A stretch of 64,000 nucleotides of DNA from Salegentibacter sp. R32. Its GTDB lineage: Bacteria; Bacteroidota; Bacteroidia; Flavobacteriales; Flavobacteriaceae. Below are positions 7,885 through 17,683 of the stretch, piece after piece. Under the pieces are notes generated by a model. The model was given only the letters and a program-made list of their open reading frames with translations, was not told the DNA's origin and ran no database searches. The first letter of the stretch is position 1. Every line of letters begins with the position of its first letter. Both the position numbers and the translations under genes were made by a program. The stretch spans positions 1 through 64,000 of the forward strand of contig NZ_RXOM01000060.1 of assembly GCF_008692195.1 (NCBI RefSeq), read 5' to 3'.

Positions 7885-10331
7885 TGGAAGAAGAATTTGA
7901 TAAACAAGACCCGGGCCTGAGCTTTGATTTTAAAGGCTTTTTATTACGCATCCTCAGTTATTGGTACCTGTTGGTGATGAGTGTACTGATGGGTTTGGGT
8001 ATTGCCTATTACATCAATGTCCGTAAATTGCCCGTCTATAAGTTAAGTTCTTTGATCAGTATTAAAGATGATCAAAATCCTTTTTTTACCTCCAATACCA
8101 GTTTAACCTTTAATTGGGGGGGCATTTCCGATAAGGTGAATACGGCGGTCACTACCCTACAAACCCGTTCGCATAACGAAAAGGTGGTGGAAGACCTTCA
8201 ATTTTATATCCAATACTTACAAGAGGGAGAATACCAAAAAGTAGATGTCTATGGGCAAACTCCATTTAAAGTAGCGATCGATAGCTTAAAGGGACAGGTC
8301 TTACAGACCCCTATCGGGATTCGTTTTTTGGATGAGCAGCATTTTGAACTTTTTTTAGACTTTGAGGAAGCCCCGGGTGCCCGACAGGCCATGGTCTATG
8401 CCGATCAATCCACCTATCAGGTACCTCTTCCCAAGCAATTAAAGAAAAACTATCAATTGGGCGAGGCCATTGACTTGCCCTTCTTTTCAGGTCAAGTGAT
8501 GCCGGCCATGCGTCCCCCACAAATCGGAGAGGTATTTTATATTCAATTTCTGAATTTTCATTCAGTGGTCAATAAGTATCAGGACATTTCCGTGAATACT
8601 CAAGGAAAAAATTCGTCGGTCTTGGAACTTTCTTTCGCGGACAATAACAAGCAAAAGATTGTGGATTATTTAAATGCAACTGCCCGGGTGTTGAGTCGGG
8701 ATATGCTGAACCGGAAAAACCTCTTCGCGACCAAGACCATCCGTTTTATCGATAGCAGTTTGGCGGAAAAAGCCCGGGAGCTGGAAGGGGTGGAAGAGGA
8801 GATGAACAAATTTATGCGGGAAAATCAAATTTTAGATCTGACAGCAGAAAGTTCTAGTTTAAAAAATAAACTAAATAACTTCGATGCAGAAGAAAGGAAG
8901 TTGCAACGACAATTGGATTATTACCAGATGTTGGAAGAATATTTACGTTCACGATCCGATTATACCAATGTTCCGGCCCCTTCTGTGTCAGGTATTGGAG
9001 AATCGAATATTACTAATGGGGTATCGAAGATCATCGCCCTTTCTGAACAACGCAGTTCGTATCAATATTCGGTCAAGGAAGATTTTCCGGCTTATGCCGA
9101 TATCGACCGGCAGATCGATGCCACTAAAACGGTACTCTTGGAAAATATTGAGAGTTCCAAAAAAATACTGCAACGCCAATTGGGGCAAATCCGACAAGAA
9201 ATCGCGCAATTGGAAGGGGAAGCCGGGAGTTTGCCCAAAGAGCAACAGGATTTATTAAATATTCAACGCCGCTACGATATTAGTGAACAAACCTACCAGT
9301 TGTTTTTGAGCAAACGGAACGAAGCCGGCTTGGTCAAGGCCGCTAATGTCAGTGATGTGCAGGTGATCGATCGGGCCAAAGATACCGGCGGTGGGAAAAT
9401 AGGCCCGAATACAGGTTTAAACTATGTCTTGGCCATTATCTTTGGACTGAGTATCCCTTTGGTCTTTGTCTTTCTCTTGGTCTTTCTCGATAATAAAATC
9501 AATACGCCCAAAGATTTGGAACGTTTGTCTTCCATTCCTGTCTTAGGGATCATCGGTAAAAGCCGTCAAAAAAGCAATTTGGTGATTTATAACCGGCCTA
9601 AATCTTCCATCGCGGAAAGTTTTCGGGGTTTACGTACGAGTTTACAGTTTATTTACCGGAAAAAGGGAATCGAAGGCAGCAAAACGGTTTTAATTACCTC
9701 TTCGGTAAGTGGGGAAGGGAAAACCTTTTGTTCCATGAACCTGGCTTCGGTTTTTGCCATTAGCGGGAAGAAAACCATCTTATTGGGCTTGGATCTTCGG
9801 AAACCTAAAATCTTTAAAGATTTTGAAATCAGTAATTCAGAAGGAGTGGTGGATTATTTGGTAGAACGTAAAGCATTAGCGGAGGTGATTCAGCCGACGA
9901 ATTACCAAAATTTAGACGTCATTACCGCCGGGGCGGTGCCACCCAATCCTTCCGAACTCTTGATGAGCGAACGCATGGAAGTCTTGATGCGGGAATTGAA
10001 ACAGGTCTATGATTGCATCATTATGGATACCCCACCAGTAGGCTTGGTAGCCGATGCCTTGAACCTCACCCGCTATGCCGATGCTACCTTGTATATGGTC
10101 CGGCAAAACTATACCAAGGAGGGCATGCTGAAGGTGATCAATGAAAAATACGGGCAGGGCGAAGTAAAAAATATCAGTTTGGTCCTTAATTATTTCCAAC
10201 AAAAAGCCAAGTATGGCTATGGCTACGATTATGGCTATGGCTACGGAGCCTATGGGAATGGTTATCATGAAGAGGAACCAAAACGTACGTGGATAGCACG
10301 TTTATTAAAAAAAAGAAATAACAAGAAATGA
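7884..10331 (+). CDS. wzc: Polysaccharide co-polymerase / tyrosine autokinase (Wzc-like)
   Basis: 815 residues. An N-terminal Wzz domain has its first membrane helix at about 25-47, a long coiled-coil periplasmic region at about 290-480, and a second helix at about 510-535. The cytoplasmic BY-kinase domain carries Walker A SGEGKTF at about 608-614, Walker A' LLGLDLRKPK and Walker B IIMDTPPVGLVAD at about 711. The tail is a Tyr/Gly repeat (YGYGYDYGYGYGAYGNGY, about 775-793), the expected cluster of autophosphorylation sites. Wzc controls polymer length and opens the Wza channel. No cognate low-molecular-weight phosphatase (Wzb) is visible in the window. Overlaps wza by 1 base and tviB by 4. 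Confidence 0.93.
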   Translation: MEEEFDKQDPGLSFDFKGFLLRILSYWYLLVMSVLMGLGIAYYINVRKLPVYKLSSLISIKDDQNPFFTSNTSLTFNWGGISDKVNTAVTTLQTRSHNEKVVEDLQFYIQYLQEGEYQKVDVYGQTPFKVAIDSLKGQVLQTPIGIRFLDEQHFELFLDFEEAPGARQAMVYADQSTYQVPLPKQLKKNYQLGEAIDLPFFSGQVMPAMRPPQIGEVFYIQFLNFHSVVNKYQDISVNTQGKNSSVLELSFADNNKQKIVDYLNATARVLSRDMLNRKNLFATKTIRFIDSSLAEKARELEGVEEEMNKFMRENQILDLTAESSSLKNKLNNFDAEERKLQRQLDYYQMLEEYLRSRSDYTNVPAPSVSGIGESNITNGVSKIIALSEQRSSYQYSVKEDFPAYADIDRQIDATKTVLLENIESSKKILQRQLGQIRQEIAQLEGEAGSLPKEQQDLLNIQRRYDISEQTYQLFLSKRNEAGLVKAANVSDVQVIDRAKDTGGGKIGPNTGLNYVLAIIFGLSIPLVFVFLLVFLDNKINTPKDLERLSSIPVLGIIGKSRQKSNLVIYNRPKSSIAESFRGLRTSLQFIYRKKGIEGSKTVLITSSVSGEGKTFCSMNLASVFAISGKKTILLGLDLRKPKIFKDFEISNSEGVVDYLVERKALAEVIQPTNYQNLDVITAGAVPPNPSELLMSERMEVLMRELKQVYDCIIMDTPPVGLVADALNLTRYADATLYMVRQNYTKEGMLKVINEKYGQGEVKNISLVLNYFQQKAKYGYGYDYGYGYGAYGNGYHEEEPKRTWIARLLKKRNNKK

Positions 10332-11614
10332 AAACACTTCAAGAGGTAAAAATAGGGGTGATTGGTTTGGGCTATGTAGGCTTGCCCTTAGCGGTGGCCT
10401 TTGCGGAGCAATACCCCACCCTGGGCTTTGATATCAATCAAAAACGGGTAGCCGAATTGAATACGGGCAAAGATGCCACCTTAGAAGTGGCGGATGAGGA
10501 GTTACAGGAGGTTCTTCAAAAAGAGGAAGGCTTACGCATCAGTGCGCAGCCGGAAGCTTTACGGGAAGTCAATTTTTATGTGGTGACCGTTCCTACGCCC
10601 ACCGATGAAAACCATAACCCGGTGCTTACCCCCTTGGAAAAGGCCAGTGAAAGCCTAGGCAAGTATTTAAAAAAAGGAGATGTAGTGGTCTATGAATCGA
10701 CGGTCTATCCCGGGGTGACCGAAGAAGTCTGTGTACCCATTTTGGAAGCCGTTTCCGGATTGAGCTTTAATCAAGATTTTTATGTGGGCTATTCGCCCGA
10801 ACGTATCAATCCCGGGGATAAACAACATACGGTCAAGCAAATTTTAAAGGTCACTTCGGGTTCCACGCCGGAACAAGCGCAGTTTATCGACCAAGTCTAT
10901 CGCTCGGTCATTACCGCAGGTACCCATTTGGCCCCCTCCATTAAAGTGGCGGAAGCGGCGAAGGTGATTGAAAACTCCCAACGGGACATCAATATCGCTT
11001 TTGTGAATGAACTTTCTAAGATTTTTCGATTGTTAAATATCGATACCCATGCGGTCTTGGAAGCCGCGGCGACCAAATGGAACTTTATCAAGTTTACACC
11101 CGGCTTGGTAGGCGGGCATTGCATTGGGGTCGATCCCTATTACCTAGCGCAAAAGGCTTTACGGGTGGGCTATAACCCGGAGATTATTTTGGCGGGACGA
11201 CGGATGAATGATGGGATGGGGCAGTATGTAGCCCAGGAAGTCATAAAACTGATGGTGCAAAAAGAAGCCAAGATCAAGCATGGAAAAGCCCTGGTCTTGG
11301 GCATTACCTTTAAGGAAAATTGTCCCGATATCCGGAATACCAAAGCCATTGATGTGATCAATAGTTTAAAAGAATATAATCTGGAGGTGGATGTCTGTGA
11401 TCCTTGGGCCAATCCGGAGGAAGTCAAAGAGCTTTTTGGTTTTTCTTTACTAGAAGACTGTTCTGACCTCAAGCATCAATATGATGCGATTGTTTTAAGC
11501 GTGGCCCATCAAGAGTTTTTAAATTTAGAGTTGAATTCCTTAAAAAATAAGAATTCGGTCGTCTTTGATGTCAAGTCGTATTTGCCGATCGAAAAAATAG
11601 ATGCACGTTTATGA
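10328..11614 (+). CDS. tviB: UDP-N-acetyl-hexosamine 6-dehydrogenase (TviB/WbpO type)
   Basis: 428 residues of the UDP-glucose/GDP-mannose dehydrogenase family: NAD-binding [16 protein letters not shown] (10-25), [14 protein letters not shown], and the catalytic cysteine in [13 protein letters not shown] (Cys265), with the UDP-binding domain at the C-terminus ([15 protein letters not shown]). The sequence closely follows Salmonella Vi protein TviB, which oxidises UDP-GlcNAc to UDP-GlcNAcA using two NAD+. The next gene is the matching 4-epimerase, overlapping by ATGA, so the pair should supply UDP-GalNAcA, a uronic acid that makes the polymer acidic. Cytoplasmic. TviB versus WbpO/WecC is judged from remembered sequence, not a search. 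Confidence 0.9.
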   Translation: MKTLQEVKIGVIGLGYVGLPLAVAFAEQYPTLGFDINQKRVAELNTGKDATLEVADEELQEVLQKEEGLRISAQPEALREVNFYVVTVPTPTDENHNPVLTPLEKASESLGKYLKKGDVVVYESTVYPGVTEEVCVPILEAVSGLSFNQDFYVGYSPERINPGDKQHTVKQILKVTSGSTPEQAQFIDQVYRSVITAGTHLAPSIKVAEAAKVIENSQRDINIAFVNELSKIFRLLNIDTHAVLEAAATKWNFIKFTPGLVGGHCIGVDPYYLAQKALRVGYNPEIILAGRRMNDGMGQYVAQEVIKLMVQKEAKIKHGKALVLGITFKENCPDIRNTKAIDVINSLKEYNLEVDVCDPWANPEEVKELFGFSLLEDCSDLKHQYDAIVLSVAHQEFLNLELNSLKNKNSVVFDVKSYLPIEKIDARL

Positions 11615-12597
11615 TGTTTGAAAATAAATACCATTCCAGCAATTTAGCGGATTATTCCTTTTTAGTAACCGGCGGGGCCGGTTTTATCGGTTCCAACTTG
11701 GTCGCTTATTTATTAAAGTACGAAGCGAAGAAAGTATGGGTATTGGATAACCTTTCGACCGGTTTTTATAGCAATCTCCAAGAATTTGAGGCGTATGAAA
11801 ATTTTGAATTTATCGAGGGAGATATTCGGGATTTAACCACTTGTCAAGCGGCTTTGAAAGGAATTGATTATGTAAGCCATCAAGCGGCTTTAGGTTCAGT
11901 ACCCCGATCCATCAACGACCCCATTACCTCCAACGAAGTCAATATCAGTGGCTTTTTAAATATGTTGGTCGCTCTGAAGGAAAATCCTTCTGTAAAAAGA
12001 ATGGTTTATGCGGCTTCCAGTTCTACCTATGGGGATAGTAAAAGCTTACCCAAAGTGGAAGAAAAAATCGGCAAGCCGCTTTCGCCTTATGCGGTCACTA
12101 AATATGTAAATGAATTGTATGCTGACGTGTTTGGGAAGACTTATGGGGTAGAAGTGATTGGCTTACGTTATTTTAATGTCTTTGGTCCCAAGCAAAGTCC
12201 TCAAGGCGCTTATGCCGCGGTGATTCCCTTGTTTATGAAGGCTTTACAGGATGGAGAAGCGCCTACCATCAATGGAGATGGAGAGCAGACCCGGGATTTT
12301 ACCTATGTGGAAAACGCGGTACAGGCCAATGTCAAGGCCTTATTTGCGCCACAGGAAGCCGCAGGCGAGGTGTTTAATGTGGCCTATGGGGAACGCATCA
12401 GTCTCAATCAATTATGGACAAGTTTACAAGAAGCTTCCGGAAAAGAGATAGCCCCAAATTATGGCCCTCCCCGCCAAGGCGATGTTCGGGATTCCTTGGC
12501 GAATATCGAAAAAGCCAAACGTTTGTTAAATTACGATCCTTTATTTGACGTAAGTAAAGGCCTTGCGTTAACTTGGCAAACTTTTCAAAACTCATGA
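11611..12597 (+). CDS. tviC: UDP-GlcNAc(A) C4-epimerase (TviC/WbpP type, SDR)
   Basis: 328 residues, extended SDR. The NAD motif GGAGFIGS is at 21-28, [14 protein letters not shown] matches TviC/WbpP specifically, and the catalytic pair is Tyr160/Lys164 in [13 protein letters not shown]. Family members interconvert UDP-GlcNAcA/UDP-GalNAcA or the non-oxidised sugars. Immediate coupling to the TviB-like gene indicates the product UDP-GalNAcA. Start ATG at 11611 overlaps the tviB stop (ATGA); a second ATG is at 11614. It overlaps the downstream permease start in the same way, so the genes are translationally coupled. Confidence 0.9.
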   Translation: MMFENKYHSSNLADYSFLVTGGAGFIGSNLVAYLLKYEAKKVWVLDNLSTGFYSNLQEFEAYENFEFIEGDIRDLTTCQAALKGIDYVSHQAALGSVPRSINDPITSNEVNISGFLNMLVALKENPSVKRMVYAASSSTYGDSKSLPKVEEKIGKPLSPYAVTKYVNELYADVFGKTYGVEVIGLRYFNVFGPKQSPQGAYAAVIPLFMKALQDGEAPTINGDGEQTRDFTYVENAVQANVKALFAPQEAAGEVFNVAYGERISLNQLWTSLQEASGKEIAPNYGPPRQGDVRDSLANIEKAKRLLNYDPLFDVSKGLALTWQTFQNS

Positions 12598-13451
12598 GTA
12601 CACAAGAAAAATGGCTGTATGAAATCACGCCACATAAAAAACTGATTGACCTGAACCTCCAAGAGCTTTGGCGCTACCGCGACTTGTTGTTTTTATTTGT
12701 CAAGCGGGATATTGTGACCGTTTATAAACAAACCATCTTGGGGCCGCTTTGGTTTTTTATCCAGCCCTTATTTACCTCGGTCATTTTTACCTTGGTCTTT
12801 AACAATGTGGGAGGGATTGCCACCGGGGGCATCCCCAGTTTTCTCTTTAACCTGGCAGGAATTACGGCTTGGAATTATTTTAAAGAGTGTTTGACTAAAA
12901 CTTCCAATATTTTTACCGGAAACGCCAAAATTTTCGGAAAGGTGTATTTTCCCCGGGCGGTTATGCCCTTGTCGATTACGGTTTCCAATTTATTAAAGTT
13001 TGGGATCCAACTCTTGATTTTTATAGGGTTTTATGTCTACTACCTAGCTATTGGAAAAGAGGTACAGCCCAATGGAAACTTGCTGCTGTTTCCGGTTTAT
13101 GTAGTGATGATGGCGCTAATGGGCTTGGGCTTAGGGATGACGATTTCTGCCTTTACCACCAAGTATAGGGATTTAACGGTCTTGGTCTCCTTTGCGGTAC
13201 AGTTGCTCATGTATATCTCCGCGGTACCCTTCCCGCTTAGTAAGGCCAAAGAAAAATTACCTGATTTTGCTTGGGCTTTTGAATATAATCCCATTACTCA
13301 AATCATCGAAGGCTTTCGGTACATGACCTTGGACTTCGGAAGCTTTACTTGGGGAGGCTTTGGTTATGCCCTTGGCTTTTCTATCGTGATTTTCCTGATC
13401 GGTCTTATCATTTTTAACCGGACAGAGAAGAATTTTATTGATACGGTGTAA
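12594..13451 (+). CDS. wzm: ABC-2 type polysaccharide export permease (Wzm-like)
   Basis: About 285 residues with six predicted membrane helices and a cytoplasmic N-terminal amphipathic stretch ([23 protein letters not shown]) typical of Wzm/KpsM/TagG permeases, followed by [11 protein letters not shown]. The start is ATG at 12594, overlapping the tviC stop (ATGA); an upstream in-frame ATG at 12573 would need a 25-bp overlap and is less likely. Partner of the ATPase beginning at 13857. ABC exporters move lipid-linked complete glycans, a different route from Wzx/Wzy with Wza/Wzc. The 400-bp repeat-filled gap before the ATPase is unusual, since wzm and wzt normally abut. Confidence 0.9.
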   Translation: MSTQEKWLYEITPHKKLIDLNLQELWRYRDLLFLFVKRDIVTVYKQTILGPLWFFIQPLFTSVIFTLVFNNVGGIATGGIPSFLFNLAGITAWNYFKECLTKTSNIFTGNAKIFGKVYFPRAVMPLSITVSNLLKFGIQLLIFIGFYVYYLAIGKEVQPNGNLLLFPVYVVMMALMGLGLGMTISAFTTKYRDLTVLVSFAVQLLMYISAVPFPLSKAKEKLPDFAWAFEYNPITQIIEGFRYMTLDFGSFTWGGFGYALGFSIVIFLIGLIIFNRTEKNFIDTV

Positions 13452-13856
13452 GGGAGTAACAGGTGAGTGGCTGAGTGATGAGTGGTAAGTTTATTGAGAT
13501 TGAAATTTAATTTTAGTCTCTTCGAGTGGTTGAAAGGAATAAAGTGGAGTTCAATTGTATCGAGAAGCTGAGAGGTAAATAGTAAGTTATTTGAAAAAGA
13601 TAATTAAAAAATAACTGTCATCCAAAACATAACACAGTGAAGCGAAGGATCTTTTTGTTGAATTTCGATTTCAACTTCAACAGATTCCTCCCTGTCTAGC
13701 AACAGGCAAGCTTGAAACGAAAGAAGTGTCACTTCGCAGTGATTAGTGATTTTAGCGAAGCGATAGCAGAGCTAAAATTGTATCGAGAAGCACTAATTTT
13801 TTTTCTTTAATAAGAAAATATAAAACAGAAAATAAAACGAATAATCAGCAGGATTG
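13452..13856. other. Repeat-filled spacer splitting the Wzm and Wzt genes
   Basis: 405 bp without a gene. It holds a GTATCGAGAAGC motif at about 13558-13569, an inverted copy of the GTCATCC/AAGCGAAGGATC module (about 13617-13690), and the ATTTTAGC...GCTAAAAT element at 13749-13791. The final 60 bp are A/T-rich and may carry a promoter for the wzt cassette. Confidence 0.6.
13749..13791 (+). repeat. Second dispersed repeat family (ATTTTAGC hairpin + GTATCGAGAAGC), copy 1
   Basis: ATTTTAGC (13749-13756) and GCTAAAAT (13771-13778) form a perfect 8-bp stem around GAAGCGATAGCAGA, followed directly by TGTATCGAGAAGC. A degenerate second copy with the same tail is at 21802-21847. Similar intergenic repeats are common in flavobacterial genomes. 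Confidence 0.65.
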
Positions 13857-15134
13857 ATGAGTGATGTAATTTTAAAAGCAGAAGGAATATCGAAACAATA
13901 TCGGTTGGGAGTCGTGGGCACGGGAACGCTCTCCCATGACCTGAACCGGTTTTGGCATCAAATTCGGGGCAAAGAAGATCCTTATACCAAAATAGGAGCG
14001 GTCAACGATCGCAGCAGTAAGGCCTCTGAAGAATATGTCTGGGCGCTAAGGGATATTAATTTTGAAGTGAAGCAAGGAGAGGTCCTCGGGATCATTGGTA
14101 AAAATGGTGCAGGGAAATCGACTTTATTGAAAATTTTATCCCGCGTAACGGGGCCCACGACAGGGAGTATCAAAACTAAAGGACGGATCGCTTCTTTGTT
14201 AGAGGTGGGGACGGGCTTTCATCCGGAACTAACCGGGCGTGAAAATATTTATTTGAATGGGGCTATTCTAGGAATGACCAAAGCCGAGGTGAATGATAAG
14301 ATCGACGAGATCATTGAGTTTTCCGGTTGTGCCATGTATGTCGATACTCCTACCAAACGCTATAGTAGTGGGATGCGGGTACGCTTGGCCTTTGCCGTAG
14401 CGGCCCATTTAGAACCGGAGATTTTGGTGATTGACGAAGTCTTGGCCGTTGGGGATGCCGAATTCCAAAAAAAAGCGATTGGGAAAATGCAGGATATTTC
14501 CCAAGGGGAAGGCAGAACGGTCTTATTTGTAAGTCATAATATGGAATCTGTACAGCAATTGTGTACTAGGTGTCTAGTGTTAGAGAATGGGACCTCTGTA
14601 TTCGAGGGCAATGTAGAACAGGCAATAAGTTATTATTTATCGAATAAAATTGAAAATAATATTAATTTACCAATAAATGTTAATGGCATATCGATAATTG
14701 ATTATTATATAAGGGATTTTACTGGTAATAAATCAAAAGGTTTTTTATTAGGTGAAAAAGGAAGTCTTCATCTGTTTGTTAAAAATACTTCTAATTTTAA
14801 AATTAATGTGAATGCTAGATTGCAAATATTCAATTCTAAAGAAGTGTTAATAACTACTTTAAATACTTATCACGTTAATAAAAATATAAACATATCCCAA
14901 AATGTAACTATGGAATTTCAATGTGAAATTTATAAAAATCAAATCACTTCCGGTTCGTATATTATTGGAGTTCAGTTAATGGATTTAACTAATAAGAAAA
15001 TTCTATATCAAAATGATAATTTTGATAAGCTAGAAATTACAAATGGTGATTATTACAATACTGGAAAATTACCAAACTCAAAGAATACGGGATTTTTTAT
15101 TTCTAATCATGATTGGATAATTAATAAAGTATGA
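13857..15134 (+). CDS. wzt: Polysaccharide ABC exporter ATPase with C-terminal carbohydrate-binding domain (Wzt-like), mosaic
   Basis: 425 residues. The N-terminal ATPase has Walker A GKNGAGKS (81-88), signature YSSGMRVRLAFAVA (about 169-182) and Walker B EILVIDEVLAVGD (about 188-200). From about residue 250 a beta-rich domain replaces it, as in Wzt proteins that bind the non-reducing end of their own glycan. The ATPase half is GC-rich (33/60 at 14341-14400) and the C-terminal half very AT-rich (12/60 at 14641-14700). The change falls near 14,570-14,640, so the glycan-recognition half seems to have been swapped with the downstream cassette. Start ATG at 13857; an adjacent TTG at 13854 is less likely. 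Overlaps the next gene by 4 bp. Confidence 0.9.
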   Translation: MSDVILKAEGISKQYRLGVVGTGTLSHDLNRFWHQIRGKEDPYTKIGAVNDRSSKASEEYVWALRDINFEVKQGEVLGIIGKNGAGKSTLLKILSRVTGPTTGSIKTKGRIASLLEVGTGFHPELTGRENIYLNGAILGMTKAEVNDKIDEIIEFSGCAMYVDTPTKRYSSGMRVRLAFAVAAHLEPEILVIDEVLAVGDAEFQKKAIGKMQDISQGEGRTVLFVSHNMESVQQLCTRCLVLENGTSVFEGNVEQAISYYLSNKIENNINLPINVNGISIIDYYIRDFTGNKSKGFLLGEKGSLHLFVKNTSNFKINVNARLQIFNSKEVLITTLNTYHVNKNINISQNVTMEFQCEIYKNQITSGSYIIGVQLMDLTNKKILYQNDNFDKLEITNGDYYNTGKLPNSKNTGFFISNHDWIINKV

Positions 15135-15814
15135 TTTCACATAAGCATAAAATAATTTTTATTCATATCCCAAAATGTGCTGGTTCAAGTATTAAAGATT
15201 ATTATTTTGATAATCCTTCAGTCGATTGGAGAAAGCCTAATTATGAGTTATTGTATGGATGGTGCCCTAAACGCAATCTTCATTTACAACACGCTACCAC
15301 CAAAGAACTTCTAGAAACAGAATTAATTTCTGAAGAAAACTGGAAGGATTACTTTAAATTTACTTTCGTTAGGAATCCTTATGATCGGGCTTATTCTGAT
15401 TACTTATGGATAAAGAAGGATCGTAAAATTGAGGATACTTTTAAGAATTATATAAAAAAAACAGGAAAGTTTGAAAAAGTGTTACGTGATAATACTAATA
15501 AAGATTATAGAGGAGATCATTTGTTAAAACAAACCGATTTTTTTGATATGGAAGGAGATTTTAAAATCGATTTTGTTGGTCGTTTTGAAACTCTACAGCA
15601 AGATATTCATAAGCTAAATGAAATCCTTTCTTATTCTGCGCCTTTTACTCAACATTCAAAAAAAAATAAAAAACGTTATAATCATTATTCATTATTTTAT
15701 ACGGCTTCTAGAAAAAAATTGGTACAGCAAATTTACGCAAATGATCTTAACAAATTAAATTACAATTTTGAAGAAAATAAATCTGGTTTAATTAAACTAA
15801 AAAATTTAATTTGA
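15131..15814 (+). CDS. Sulfotransferase family 2-type protein
   Basis: 227 residues. The 5'-phosphosulfate loop IIFIHIPKCAGSSIKDYY (8-25) and the 3'-phosphate motif FTFVRNPYDRAYSDY (about 76-90) are both present, as in membrane-type carbohydrate sulfotransferases that use PAPS. No signal peptide or membrane helix, so it would act in the cytoplasm on lipid-linked sugars. It lies between the glycan-recognising exporter ATPase and three GT2 genes with 4-bp overlaps, suggesting that the exported polymer is sulfated. AT-rich like the rest of the cassette. The acceptor is unknown. Confidence 0.85.
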   Translation: MISHKHKIIFIHIPKCAGSSIKDYYFDNPSVDWRKPNYELLYGWCPKRNLHLQHATTKELLETELISEENWKDYFKFTFVRNPYDRAYSDYLWIKKDRKIEDTFKNYIKKTGKFEKVLRDNTNKDYRGDHLLKQTDFFDMEGDFKIDFVGRFETLQQDIHKLNEILSYSAPFTQHSKKNKKRYNHYSLFYTASRKKLVQQIYANDLNKLNYNFEENKSGLIKLKNLI

Positions 15815-16737
15815 AGAGCGTATTTATAATCATAGTAACCTATAATGGAATGGATTGGTTACCCAAATGTTTGACTTCAATTCCCGATCAATATTCTGTG
15901 ATTGTGGTAGATAATAATTCTACCGATAATACGGTTGAATATATCGAAGAGCATTTTCCTCAAATAAATCTATTTAAAGAGAATAGGAATTTAGGTTTTG
16001 GTCAAGCAAATAATAAAGGGATAAGCTATGCTATAAAGCAAGGAGCTGATTATGTTTATCTATTGAATCAAGATGCTTATTTAAATTCTGATACAATTCC
16101 AAGACTTTTAAAAGTACATTCAAATAATAAAAAATTCGGTATTCTTAGTCCATTTCATTATAAAAATAGTTTTACAGGATTAGACGATAAATTTGTAATG
16201 TATATGGTGAAATATGGTGTTCATAAGAGTTATATTTTTGACTCCAATGAAAACCAAATTAAATCTGTTTATGAAATACCTTTCGTCAATGCAGCGGGTT
16301 GGTTGATATCTAAAAGGACTTTATCGGTTATTGGTGGCTTTGATCCTATCTTTTTCCATTACGGCGAAGATAGAAATTATTGTCAACGAGCTATATATCA
16401 TGGTGTGAAAATAGGTATAGTACCTTCTGCAAAAATGATTCACGATCGTGAAAATAGAGAAGAAAAAAAAATAATTAAGTATACTGAAGAATATTATGAA
16501 GAGTATATAAGAAAGATTAAAATTGACTTTGGAGATTTGAATCTAACTAATTTTGAAAAAGAATTTTCAAAAATAATTTCTGAGTTGAGAACCTCTCAAT
16601 TTAAAGCAATCTTGAAATTAAATATTAATAAATATAAAGACTCAAGATATAAATTATACTTATTGAATAAATATAAAGAAATTTTAAGTAATAGTAGAAG
16701 TGAAAATTCAAATGTTGAGAAACAACATTATTTATAA
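15811..16737 (+). CDS. GT2 family glycosyltransferase (rhamnosyl/galactofuranosyl-type)
   Basis: 308 residues, GT-A fold. It begins SVFIIIVTYNGMDWLPKCL and has the nucleotide-binding VVDNNSTDNTVEYIEEHF and a DQDAYL-like segment (LLNQDAYLN) in place of DXD. FVNAAGWLISKRTL and FFHYGEDRNYCQRA are typical of WbbL/GlfT-like enzymes that add rhamnose or galactofuranose. The start is TTG at 15811, overlapping the sulfotransferase stop (TTGA); the first ATG (15850 region) would delete the first beta strand. Cytoplasmic, AT-rich cassette. Donor and acceptor unknown. Confidence 0.85.
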   Translation: MKSVFIIIVTYNGMDWLPKCLTSIPDQYSVIVVDNNSTDNTVEYIEEHFPQINLFKENRNLGFGQANNKGISYAIKQGADYVYLLNQDAYLNSDTIPRLLKVHSNNKKFGILSPFHYKNSFTGLDDKFVMYMVKYGVHKSYIFDSNENQIKSVYEIPFVNAAGWLISKRTLSVIGGFDPIFFHYGEDRNYCQRAIYHGVKIGIVPSAKMIHDRENREEKKIIKYTEEYYEEYIRKIKIDFGDLNLTNFEKEFSKIISELRTSQFKAILKLNINKYKDSRYKLYLLNKYKEILSNSRSENSNVEKQHYL

Positions 16738-16739
16738 TT

Positions 16740-17681
16740 ATGGAAAGTCCTTCTTTAATCTCGATAATTATCCCTACCTATAACCGAGCTCACTTAATTG
16801 GTGATACTTTGGATTCTATTTTAAACCAAACTTATTTAAAATGGGAGTGTCTGATTATTGACGATGGTAGTAGTGATAAAACTGATGAGGTAATTAGAAT
16901 GTACTGCAAAAAGGATAGTCGTTTTAAGTATTATAATCGACCTGATAAACATTTACCGGGAGGTAATGGTGCCCGGAATTATGGTTTGCAATTAGCAAAA
17001 GGTGAATATATTATTTTTTTTGACAGTGATGATATAATGACAGAAAATCATGTTGAAGTTAAAATAAATGGTATTTTAAATTTTAAAGTAGATTACATTA
17101 TTACGAAAACAAAATTTTTAAATTCTACCGACGATTCTCTAGAAAAGTATTATAGATTTGATCAATTTGATATCACAGCGCATAATTATATAGTGCAAAA
17201 TATTAATTGGCTTACATATGATACCTTAATTAAGACGAAACTGGCAAAGAAAATTGAATTTAATGAGCTGCTGAAATCGGGACAGGAATATAATTTTTTC
17301 TCAAAGTTGGTAATACACTCTACTAAATGTAAGTTCATAGACGAATACTTAACTCTCAGAAGGAAACACGAAGAATCTAAACGAGCGGAATTAAGAAAAA
17401 ATACTATAAAACAACAGCAAAGCTATTTATTAGCAAGCTGGTTAACTTATATTGATATAAAGGATGGATTATCAAAGAAAACTACAAAATCTTTGCTGTT
17501 TAGGATTATAAAAATTTGTTTTGCATTAAAATCATTTCCTATTCCTCAAAAAAAAATGTTTTTTTCTGAATTAAGTTCTAACTTTAAATGTGGAAAACTT
17601 TATTTCGTTTTAATGCTCATTTTTGAAATAAATTTTAATAGAGGTTATTTTTTTCGAAATAAGTTAAAAAAACAATTATAG
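16740..17681 (+). CDS. GT2 family glycosyltransferase, tandem paralogue 1
   Basis: 313 residues. LISIIIPTYNRAHLIGDTL (6-24), CLIIDDGSSDKTDEVI and the DXD motif FFDSDDIM (about 95-102) define a GT2 inverting transferase. A distinctive stretch, HLPGGNGARNYG (about 77-88), is shared word for word with the next gene. The C-terminal third is lysine/aromatic-rich and may touch the membrane. It lies 2 bp after the preceding GT and 2 bp before its paralogue, in the AT-rich cassette. Sugar specificity cannot be read from sequence. Confidence 0.87.
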   Translation: MESPSLISIIIPTYNRAHLIGDTLDSILNQTYLKWECLIIDDGSSDKTDEVIRMYCKKDSRFKYYNRPDKHLPGGNGARNYGLQLAKGEYIIFFDSDDIMTENHVEVKINGILNFKVDYIITKTKFLNSTDDSLEKYYRFDQFDITAHNYIVQNINWLTYDTLIKTKLAKKIEFNELLKSGQEYNFFSKLVIHSTKCKFIDEYLTLRRKHEESKRAELRKNTIKQQQSYLLASWLTYIDIKDGLSKKTTKSLLFRIIKICFALKSFPIPQKKMFFSELSSNFKCGKLYFVLMLIFEINFNRGYFFRNKLKKQL

Positions 17682-17683
17682 AT

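Noticed and set aside
8311-10268. Antisense frames within wzc
   Set aside because: Shadows of a well-supported 815-residue protein; no independent start or motif.
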